64,000 bases of DNA from JAGWRI01 sp035700805. GTDB taxonomy: Bacteria; Gemmatimonadota; Gemmatimonadetes; Gemmatimonadales; Gemmatimonadaceae. Of the stretch, positions 9,505 through 17,509 are shown piece by piece. The translations under genes were made by a program, and so were the position numbers. The notes beneath the pieces are model-generated. The model ran no database searches. It had not been told where the DNA came from and was given only the letters and a program-made list of their open reading frames with translations. The stretch covers positions 21,700-85,699 of the forward strand of contig DASSOG010000060.1 of NCBI GenBank assembly GCA_035700805.1. The letters are read 5' to 3'. Position 1 is the stretch's first letter; each line of letters opens with the position of its first letter.

Positions 9505-10694
9505 TGACACCAGACGCCAACACGATGGTAGGCGTGGTGGGCGCCGGCACCATGGGCGCGGGCATCGCGCAACTGGCGGCGGTGCGCGGGCACCGCGTGA
9601 TCCTGGCCGACGCGATTCCGGCCGGCCTGGAGCGTGCGCGTTCCGGTATGACGCGGATCCTGGCGCGCCAGGTGGAGAAGGGGCGCATGACGCAGGCCGA
9701 GGCCGATGCCGCGCTGGCCCGCGTGAAGTTCGTGGCCGGTGCTGATGACGCGCAGTGGGCGGAGTTCGCGCCGTGCGGCGTCGTGGTGGAGGCCATCACG
9801 GAAGACCTCTCGGCCAAGAAGGCCGTGCTGGGCGCCCTGGAGCAGGTGGTGGCGCCGGACGCGTGGCTGGGCACCAATACCTCGTCGCTCTCGGTGGCCG
9901 CGCTGGCGGCGGGCCGCCAGCATCCGGGACGCGTGGTGGGGATCCACTTCTTCAACCCCGCGCCAGTGATGCCGCTGGTGGAAATTGTCGGCGCGCTCAC
10001 CACCGATCCCGCGGTGGTCAACGGGGCGCGCGCCTTCATGGCTGGGTGGGGCAAGACCCCAGTGGTGGCGTCGGACACGCCGGGGTTCATCGTGAATCGC
10101 ATTGCGCGCCCGTTCTACGGCGAGGCGCTGCGGATGGCGGAGGAGGGGCTGGCCGATTACGCCACAATCGACTGGGCCATGCGCGCGGTGGGTGGCTTCC
10201 GGATGGGGCCGTTTGAGCTGATGGACTTCATCGGGAATGACGTGAACTACGCCGTCACCTGCTCGGTGTTCGAGTCCACGTTCTACGATCCGCGCTACCG
10301 GCCATCCATCACCCAGCGGCGACTGGTGGAGGCCGGGTGGCTGGGCCGCAAGGCGAAGCGTGGCTATTACGACTATCGTAATGGCACCGAGCTTCCGGCG
10401 CCGGTGGAAGACACCGCGCTGGGGCGCCGGATTGCGGATCGCATCATCGCGCTGCTCATCAACGAGGCGGTGGATGCGCTGCACCTGCGCGTGGCTTCGG
10501 CGGCGGACATTGAGCTGGCCATGACCACGGGCGTGAACTATCCCAAGGGGCTGCTGGCGTGGGGCGACGAGATCGGCGTGCCCACCGTGCTGCAGCGCGT
10601 GGCGCACCTGCACGAGGAATACGGTGAAGACCGGTACCGACCGAGTCCGCTGTTACGGCGGCTGGCCAGGGACGCGCGCGGGATCCTGGCGTGA
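9504..10694 (+). CDS. paaH: 3-hydroxyacyl-CoA dehydrogenase (3-hydroxyadipyl-CoA dehydrogenase, PaaH)
   Basis: 396 residues from the ATG at 9504 (TGATG overlap with paaG); a GTG three bases earlier in the same frame is also possible. Oxidises 3-hydroxyadipyl-CoA to 3-oxoadipyl-CoA with NAD. Seen: the Rossmann site VGVVGAGTMGAGIAQ at the N-terminus, the catalytic IHFFNPAPVMPLVEIV, TPGFIVNRIARPFYGEAL, and a C-terminal domain ending KGLLAWGDEIG. It is shorter than the E. coli protein (about 475) because the second C-terminal domain is reduced. It overlaps paaI by four bases (GTGA). Confidence 0.9.
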   Translation: MTPDANTMVGVVGAGTMGAGIAQLAAVRGHRVILADAIPAGLERARSGMTRILARQVEKGRMTQAEADAALARVKFVAGADDAQWAEFAPCGVVVEAITEDLSAKKAVLGALEQVVAPDAWLGTNTSSLSVAALAAGRQHPGRVVGIHFFNPAPVMPLVEIVGALTTDPAVVNGARAFMAGWGKTPVVASDTPGFIVNRIARPFYGEALRMAEEGLADYATIDWAMRAVGGFRMGPFELMDFIGNDVNYAVTCSVFESTFYDPRYRPSITQRRLVEAGWLGRKAKRGYYDYRNGTELPAPVEDTALGRRIADRIIALLINEAVDALHLRVASAADIELAMTTGVNYPKGLLAWGDEIGVPTVLQRVAHLHEEYGEDRYRPSPLLRRLARDARGILA

Positions 10695-11128
10695 GTGTCG
10701 AGGATACGCGCGCCGAGGCCGTCGTGCGGGCCATGCTCAGCCGCGACGCATTCAGCCGCTGGCTGGGCATCGAGGTGGTGGACGTCGCGCCGGGCCGGTG
10801 CACCGTGCGCATGGTGGTCCGGCCCGAGATGGTGAACGGATTCGGGGTGGCGCACGGCGGCATTGCCTATTCCATGGCCGACAGCGCGCTGGCGTTCGCG
10901 TCGAACACGAATGGTCGCGTGACCGTGAGCATCGAGAACACCATTGGGTATCCCGTAGCGGTCCATCCCGGCAACGTCCTCACCGCTGAAGCGGTGGAAG
11001 AGAGCGCCGGAAATCGCATCGCATTTTATTCCGTGCCCGTCCGCAATGAGGCCGGCGTCCTGGTGGCGCACTTTCGCGGCACCGTCTATCGCACCAGTCA
11101 GCATCACGAGCTCGAGCCCAAGCCATGA
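10691..11128 (+). CDS. paaI: Hotdog-fold phenylacetyl-CoA thioesterase PaaI
   Basis: 145 residues, the PaaI/4HBT thioesterase size. It hydrolyses stalled ring-hydroxylated CoA thioesters to recycle CoA. Seen: NGFGVAHGGIAYSMADSALAF, the hotdog active-site helix with the HGG turn, and VSIENTIGYPVAVHPGNVLTA. The GTG start at 10691 overlaps the paaH stop. Its own stop reads ATGA, and from that ATG a 20-residue micro-ORF runs to the start of paaJ. Confidence 0.9.
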   Translation: MSVEDTRAEAVVRAMLSRDAFSRWLGIEVVDVAPGRCTVRMVVRPEMVNGFGVAHGGIAYSMADSALAFASNTNGRVTVSIENTIGYPVAVHPGNVLTAEAVEESAGNRIAFYSVPVRNEAGVLVAHFRGTVYRTSQHHELEPKP

Positions 11129-11183
11129 AGAAAATGCTGTCTTTCATCCGCGCCATCCGCGCCATCCGCGTAATCGCCGTACC

Positions 11184-11187
<4 letters not shown>
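11125..11187 (+). CDS. Bridging micro-ORF between paaI and paaJ (20 residues)
   Basis: The ATG (11125-11127) overlaps the paaI stop and the TGA (11185-11187) overlaps the paaJ ATG, so both ends are ATGA junctions. The peptide would be basic and hydrophobic: Met-Lys-Lys-Met-Leu-Ser-Phe, then Ile-Arg-Ala repeats from a 9-base tandem repeat. No strong Shine-Dalgarno precedes it, and none precedes paaJ. Inference: it may deliver ribosomes to paaJ by termination-reinitiation. It could also be chance in a spacer built from a short repeat. Confidence 0.3.
11145..11180 (+). repeat. 9-base tandem repeat (catccgcgc) in the paaI-paaJ spacer
   Basis: Two exact copies of catccgcgc (11145-11153, 11154-11162), a third copy differing only in its last base (11163-11171) and a degenerate fourth (11172-11180). 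Read in the micro-ORF frame each unit gives Ile-Arg-Ala/Val. It fills most of the 55 bases between paaI and paaJ, directly before the paaJ start, and leaves no room for a ribosome site. Confidence 0.7.
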
Positions 11188-12391
<1,204 letters not shown>

Positions 12392-12395
<4 letters not shown>

Positions 12396-12448
12396 ACACC
12401 CACCCCCGGGCCAGCCTGCCCATCCAGAGACCAGGAAAGCACCGATGA
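12392..12448 (+). CDS. Bridging micro-ORF between paaJ and paaZ (18 residues)
   Basis: The ATG at 12392 overlaps the paaJ TGA and its own TGA (12446-12448) overlaps the paaZ ATG, so it spans the 49-base spacer exactly. TGGA lies about six bases before the ATG, and AGGAAA inside it can serve paaZ. The peptide is basic and resembles no family I know. Inference: a translational bridge rather than a functional peptide. Confidence 0.3.
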
Positions 12449-14493
12449 ACCTCCAGAACTACGCACTCGGCTATTGGGTGACCGGCACCGGCAGGACCAC
12501 CGAACTGGTGCATGCCGTCACCGGCGAGACCATTGGCGCGACGTCCAGCGGCGGGCTCGACTTCGGGGCCATGGCCGAGTACGGCCGTACGGTGGGCGGT
12601 CCCCGGCTGCGCGCCATGACCTTCCATGAGCGGGCGCGGATGCTCAAGGCGCTGGCGCTCTACCTGATGGAGCGCAAGGAACAGTTCTACGCGATCTCCG
12701 CGGCCACGGGCGCGACGCGGTCGGATTCGTGGATTGATATTGAGGGAGGCATCGGCACCCTGTTCTCCTACGCCAGTCGTGGCCGGCGGGAATTTCCCGA
12801 CCAGACGTTCTACGTGGATGGCGACGTGGAGCCGCTGTCCAAGGGCGGCACGTTCGTGGGGCGCCACATCTGCGTCCCGCTGGAAGGCGTGGCGGTCCAC
12901 ATCAATGCCTTCAACTTTCCCTGCTGGGGCATGCTGGAAAAGCTGGCGCCCACCTGGCTGGCCGGCGTGCCGGCCATCGTCAAGCCGGGGACGGTCACGT
13001 CGTACCTCACGGAAGCCATGGTGCGCGAGATCATCGCGTCGGGGATCGTGCCCGAGGGCGCGTTGCAGCTCATCTGTGGCAGCGCCGGAGATTTGCTCAG
13101 TCACCTGGAGTGCCAGGACGTGGTGGCGTTTACGGGTTCGGCGTCCACGGGGCAGATGCTCCGGACCACCCCGGCCATCGTGGAGAACAGCGTCCGCTTC
13201 AACATGGAGGCGGATTCGCTGAACTGTTCCATCCTGGGGCCCGACGCAACGCCCGGCACGCCGGAGTTTGACCTGTTCGTCAAGGAAGTGGCGCGCGAGA
13301 TGACCATCAAGGCGGGTCAGCGGTGCACCGCCATTCGCCGCACGATGGTGCCGCGCGGCATGGAGGGGGACGTCATCAAGGCGCTGGGCGGGCGCTTGCG
13401 CAAGGTCCTGATTGGCGACCCCGCCGTGGACGGCGTGCGCATGGGCCCACTGGTGAGCAAGGGGCAGGTGGCCGACGTGGGAGCCCGGGCCGCTGAACTG
13501 CAGCGGGCCGGCGAGCTGGTGTTCGGCGACGACGACTTTGAGGTGAGGGGCGCGGACCGGTTGAAGGGCGCGTTTTTTGGCCCGCGGCTGATGGTGTGCG
13601 ACCGGCCGTTTGACTTCGGCGAGCCGCACGACATCGAGGCGTTCGGCCCGGTGAACACCGTGATGCCGTACGGGGACGTGGAGGAGGCCATCGCGCTGGC
13701 CAGGCTGGGCCGCGGCAGCCTGTGCGGATCGCTCTTCACCGCCGACGCGGAGGTGGCGCGCAAGGTGGTGCTGGGCATCGCGCCCTATCATGGTCGTCTC
13801 ATGGTGCTGGATCGCACCAGCGCCGGCGAGAGCACGGGGCACGGGTCGGCGTTGCCGAGTCTCGTGCATGGAGGGCCGGGGCGCGCGGGCGGTGGCGAGG
13901 AGATGGGCGGCGTGCGCGGCGTGCTGCACTACATGCAGCGGAGCGCGGTGCAGGGCTCGCCCAGCATGCTCACCACGGTGATGGGGCAGTGGGTGCGCGG
14001 GGCGGAGCAGAAGCGCGACTCGGTGCACCCCTTCCGGAAGACCTTTGACGAGCTGGAGATTGGTGAAACGCTCATGACCGAGCCGCGCGAGATCACCGTG
14101 GCGGAGATCAAGGCGTTTGCCGACCTGAGCGGCGATCACTTCTATGCGCACATGGACGACGCGGTGGCGCGCGAATCCATCTTTGGCCAGCGCGTGGCGC
14201 ATGGGTACTTCGTACTGTCGGCGGCGGCGGGGCTGTTCGTGGATCCGGCGCCGGGTCCGGTGCTGGCCAACTACGGGCTGGACAACCTGCGCTTCGTCAA
14301 GCCGGTCTACCCGGGCGACACCATCCATGTGCGGCTGACCTGCAAGGAGAAGACCGCCCGGGAAGCGCCCAGGGAAGGGCTGGGCGCGGGCGTGCCGCAG
14401 GGGGTGGTGGCGTGGGACGTGGAAGTGTTCAACCAGCGGGATGAGCCGGTGGCACTCTATACCATTTTGACGCTGGTCCGGCGGGGGACATAG
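12445..14493 (+). CDS. paaZ: Bifunctional oxepin-CoA hydrolase / semialdehyde dehydrogenase PaaZ
   Basis: 682 residues, matching E. coli PaaZ (681). Opens the oxepin-CoA ring and oxidises the resulting aldehyde to 3-oxo-5,6-dehydrosuberyl-CoA. Seen: an N-terminal aldehyde dehydrogenase (1 to about 520) with HINAFNFPCWGMLEKLAP, Glu255 in NMEADSLN and Cys294 in GQRCTAIRR, the catalytic pair one residue off the E. coli numbering; then a MaoC-type hotdog hydratase (about 535-682) with FADLSGDHFYAH, where Asp560 and His565 match the hydrolase residues. Both active sites are intact. AGGAAA precedes the ATG. It ends the plus-strand paa run and converges on the amidohydrolase gene with 17 bases and no terminator between. 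Confidence 0.95.
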   Translation: MNLQNYALGYWVTGTGRTTELVHAVTGETIGATSSGGLDFGAMAEYGRTVGGPRLRAMTFHERARMLKALALYLMERKEQFYAISAATGATRSDSWIDIEGGIGTLFSYASRGRREFPDQTFYVDGDVEPLSKGGTFVGRHICVPLEGVAVHINAFNFPCWGMLEKLAPTWLAGVPAIVKPGTVTSYLTEAMVREIIASGIVPEGALQLICGSAGDLLSHLECQDVVAFTGSASTGQMLRTTPAIVENSVRFNMEADSLNCSILGPDATPGTPEFDLFVKEVAREMTIKAGQRCTAIRRTMVPRGMEGDVIKALGGRLRKVLIGDPAVDGVRMGPLVSKGQVADVGARAAELQRAGELVFGDDDFEVRGADRLKGAFFGPRLMVCDRPFDFGEPHDIEAFGPVNTVMPYGDVEEAIALARLGRGSLCGSLFTADAEVARKVVLGIAPYHGRLMVLDRTSAGESTGHGSALPSLVHGGPGRAGGGEEMGGVRGVLHYMQRSAVQGSPSMLTTVMGQWVRGAEQKRDSVHPFRKTFDELEIGETLMTEPREITVAEIKAFADLSGDHFYAHMDDAVARESIFGQRVAHGYFVLSAAAGLFVDPAPGPVLANYGLDNLRFVKPVYPGDTIHVRLTCKEKTAREAPREGLGAGVPQGVVAWDVEVFNQRDEPVALYTILTLVRRGT

Positions 14494-14510
14494 GCCGGGA
14501 GCGGCGTGGG

Positions 14511-15863
14511 CTACGGCCGTCTGTACACCACGCCGCCCTTCATCACGAACGCCACCCGCCTGGTCGCGGTGATGTCCCGCGTGGGATCGCCCTGCAGCGC
14601 CACCAGGTCGGCCAGCAGGCCGGGCGCGATGCTCCCGATGCGATCCTCCATGCCGAGGAGCTTCGCGTTGGTGACCGTCACGGCCGTCATCGCCTGCAGC
14701 GGGGTCATGCCGTACTGCACCATGAGCACCAGCTCCTCCGCGTTGTTGCCGTGCGTGAACACGCCCACGTCGCCGCCGGCGCCAATCTGCACCCCGGATT
14801 TCAGCGCCGCGGTGAAGCTCGCGCGCTTGGCTACCATGCGCGGGGTCTCCGGGTCGCCGGGCTTCCAGCCGGCATATTCGGAAATGAAATACCCGGCGGC
14901 CACGGTGGGCACGTAGAAGATGCCCGCGCGCGCCATCTCCTGGAATTCCTCGGCCGTGCCGTCGTCCGCGTGTTCGATGGAATTCACGCCGGCATCTATG
15001 GAGTTCTGGATTCCCTGCGGCGTGACGGTGTGCACGGCGACGGGCACGCCGGCGCTGTGTGCCACTTCCACGGCGCGTTTCATCTCGGCCAGCGTGAGCG
15101 ACGGGTGGGAGCCAGGATGCGGACCCCACCGGTAGTCGGCATACAGCTTGATCCAGTCGGCGCCCTTGCTGATCTGCTCGCGCACCACGCGTTCCATGTC
15201 ATCGGGGCTGGCCACTTCCTCGCCGCCCTGCGGCACCTCCCAGCGATCGTCGAACCCCTTGGGACCGTAAGCCCCGAGCGCGACAATGGCGCGGGTGGCC
15301 ACCAGGTATCGCGGGCCGGGGATGATTCCCTGCTCGATGGCCTGCCGCAATCCCACGTCGGCAAAGCCGGCGCCCTCGGTACCCAGGTCGCGGGCCGTGG
15401 TGTACCCCGCCATCAGGGTGGCGCGCAGGTGATTCACGGCGCGCGCCGTGCGCAGCGAAAGCTGTTCCTTCAGCACCTGGTCGTTCCACGTCGTCTCGTC
15501 GTAGGGGTGGAGGAACATGTGCGTGTGCGCCTCGATCATCCCGGGGATGAGCGTGGTGCCGGGCAGGTTGATGGTCGTGGCATTCGCGGGCGCGCGGACT
15601 TGCGCGCGCGGACCCACGGCCTGGATGCGGTCGCCCGAGACGAGCACCACCCAGCCGGGGTGCGGCACCGGGTCGGCGGCGGTCCATACCTGCGCGGGCA
15701 CCAGCAACGTGGGTGGGGCCTCGGGCGTAGTCGCGCCGCGCCCGGCGGCCTGCGCGTGGGCGGGCAGCGGCACCAGGGCCAGTATCGCGACGGCGACCAG
15801 GCGCGTGATCACGTGCGTGGCACGCGGGGCGCGGGTGGCAGCGCGGAGATTGCCAGGCATCAT
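14511..15863 (-). CDS. Secreted metal-dependent amidohydrolase (imidazolonepropionase-like)
   Basis: 450 residues. Seen: an N-terminal signal peptide ending in PAHAQ, then an amidohydrolase barrel: MIEAHTHMFLHP (HxH metal site), KLYADYRWG, VAVHTVTPQG, SIEHADDGT, a late Asp in GAGGDVGVFTHG, and the C-terminal GSIAPGLLADLVAL. This set marks secreted amidohydrolases that hydrolyse amide or ester bonds of peptides, dipeptide analogues or lactones; the substrate cannot be read. ATG at 15863 has GGAG seven bases upstream (another ATG follows directly). It is the second gene of a minus-strand pair, 13 bases after the MBL-rhodanese gene, although a functional link is not obvious. Confidence 0.85.
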   Translation of the reverse strand: MMPGNLRAATRAPRATHVITRLVAVAILALVPLPAHAQAAGRGATTPEAPPTLLVPAQVWTAADPVPHPGWVVLVSGDRIQAVGPRAQVRAPANATTINLPGTTLIPGMIEAHTHMFLHPYDETTWNDQVLKEQLSLRTARAVNHLRATLMAGYTTARDLGTEGAGFADVGLRQAIEQGIIPGPRYLVATRAIVALGAYGPKGFDDRWEVPQGGEEVASPDDMERVVREQISKGADWIKLYADYRWGPHPGSHPSLTLAEMKRAVEVAHSAGVPVAVHTVTPQGIQNSIDAGVNSIEHADDGTAEEFQEMARAGIFYVPTVAAGYFISEYAGWKPGDPETPRMVAKRASFTAALKSGVQIGAGGDVGVFTHGNNAEELVLMVQYGMTPLQAMTAVTVTNAKLLGMEDRIGSIAPGLLADLVALQGDPTRDITATRRVAFVMKGGVVYRRP

Positions 15864-15876
15864 GAGCACTCCGGTA

Positions 15877-17355
15877 TCAGGTGGAAGTGGGAATGGACAC
15901 GGGATGTCCGGCGGCGACCCACGCCTTGTATCCGCCGGCCAGGGGTTGCACCACGTCGTAGCCGCGCGCGCGCAGGATGCTGGCGCCGATGATCGCGCGT
16001 GAGCCCGTCCCACAGTGGATGACGACGGGCCGCGTCTGCGGATGCGCGCGGGCCCACTCGTCGAGCTGGCTGAGCGCCACCTCGGTGACGCCGGGAATCA
16101 CCCCCTCCTGGCGCTCGCCCGCCGAACGCACATCCAGCAGCATCGGGGTGGCGGCCGCCGCGGGGCCGTCCGACACGGCGTCCACGGTGGTCAGCTCCAG
16201 CGAGCCGACGGGCAGGCCAAGGCTGCTTCGCTCGGCCAGCACGTCCGCCGTCACGGCCCAGCCGACCACGCGGTCAAAGCCAACCAGGTGCAGGTGGAGC
16301 CGCAGGGCGGGCACATCCCCCGCCGCGGCCACGAGCAGCACCACCGCGCACTCCTCGGGCGCCGCCGCGCCGAGGTACGTGGTGAACGACCGCGATCTGG
16401 GAACGCAGATGGAGCCCGGCACGTGCTGGCGCACGAATGCCGCGGACGGTCGCGTATCCAGCACCAGCGCACCGTCCCGCATGGCGGCATCCACGCCGCG
16501 CGCGTCCAGGCGCGGAGGGTCGTGCGGCGGCGACGCCGCCAGCCCGTCGCGATTCACGCGCTTCATCCGCGCAAAGTACCGGGGAGGTTCGGGCTGCGCG
16601 CTCAGGATCTCGCGCACGAACTCGTTTTCGTCAGTGATGGTCAGCGCGCGGTTGGCCACGCGTTCGTAACCCAGGGTGGACTGCGGCATGGCGCCCAGCG
16701 CCTTGCCGCACGCCGAGCCGGCGCCATGGCCGGGCCAGATCTGCAGGCCGTCGGGCAGCGTCCGCACGCGCCGCAGCGAGGCAAAGAGTTGCCGGGCGGA
16801 GGGTTCCATGGTGCCCGCCACGTGCGCGGCGCGTTCCAGCAGGTCGGGGCGCCCCACGTCGCCCACGAAGATGAAGTCGCCGCTCAGCATTCCCACCGGC
16901 TCCGGCGAGACCGCGGTGTCCGTGACCAGGAAGGCCACGTGCTCGGGCGTGTGACCGGGCGTGTGCAGCGCGGTGAGTCGCACCGTGCCCACGTCGATCG
17001 TGTCGCCATCCCTGAGGAATCGGATGGCCGCCGCGTGGCCCGGGTCGCGCGCCTCGCCGGCAGGCGGCGCGTTTCCGGTGGTGGCCTCCGCGTATGACCA
17101 GTCGGGGCCGCCCTCGCCGGGCAGGTGGAGCGTGGCGCCCGTGGCGGCGGCCAGCGCCCGGCTGCCCGACACGAAGTCGGCGTGGATGTGCGTTTCGGTG
17201 ACGTGCGTGATGCGCAGGTTTTCGGCGCGGGCCGCCTCGAGGTAGCGGTCCAGGTCGAGCGACGGGTCCACGACGATGGCCTCGCGGGTGGACTCGCAAC
17301 CCAGCAGGTAGGCGGCCTGCGCCAGTTCGTCGTCGTAAATGCGCTGGAGGATCAT
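15877..17355 (-). CDS. MBL-fold persulfide dioxygenase-like protein with two rhodanese domains
   Basis: 492 residues in three parts. Residues 1 to about 250 are a metallo-beta-lactamase fold with THIHADFVSG and HTPGHTPEHVAF metal motifs and SGDFIFVGDVGRPDLL, as in ETHE1-like persulfide dioxygenases. Then come two rhodanese domains: the first has LVAAAGD where the catalytic Cys loop should be and is probably inactive; the second carries HCGTGSRA with the Cys. Family knowledge: such proteins oxidise glutathione persulfide or move sulfane sulfur. The ATG at 17355 is chosen from the conserved Ile-Leu-Gln-Arg-Ile-Tyr start; no Shine-Dalgarno is seen. A 154-base divergent spacer separates it from the S9 peptidase and holds a small hairpin (about 17415-17433), but no promoter I would defend. 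Confidence 0.85.
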   Translation of the reverse strand: MILQRIYDDELAQAAYLLGCESTREAIVVDPSLDLDRYLEAARAENLRITHVTETHIHADFVSGSRALAAATGATLHLPGEGGPDWSYAEATTGNAPPAGEARDPGHAAAIRFLRDGDTIDVGTVRLTALHTPGHTPEHVAFLVTDTAVSPEPVGMLSGDFIFVGDVGRPDLLERAAHVAGTMEPSARQLFASLRRVRTLPDGLQIWPGHGAGSACGKALGAMPQSTLGYERVANRALTITDENEFVREILSAQPEPPRYFARMKRVNRDGLAASPPHDPPRLDARGVDAAMRDGALVLDTRPSAAFVRQHVPGSICVPRSRSFTTYLGAAAPEECAVVLLVAAAGDVPALRLHLHLVGFDRVVGWAVTADVLAERSSLGLPVGSLELTTVDAVSDGPAAAATPMLLDVRSAGERQEGVIPGVTEVALSQLDEWARAHPQTRPVVIHCGTGSRAIIGASILRARGYDVVQPLAGGYKAWVAAGHPVSIPTST

Positions 17356-17509
17356 GGGGAGAGGCGGAGGGAGTGTGACGTGTGGTCGGCAATTTATCCC
17401 GTGGCCTGAAGCCAGCGCCAATGCCTCTGGCGCGTGGGCGGTCGGCGTGAGACGTTTCGTGCGTCCCGGCGGCGCGGCCGCTTCCTGCTCACCCCACGAG
17501 CCACGAATC

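Noticed and set aside
17356..17509. Promoters for the divergent S9 peptidase and MBL-rhodanese genes
   Set aside because: TAAATTGC on the minus strand is only a partial match and nothing better is visible on either strand.
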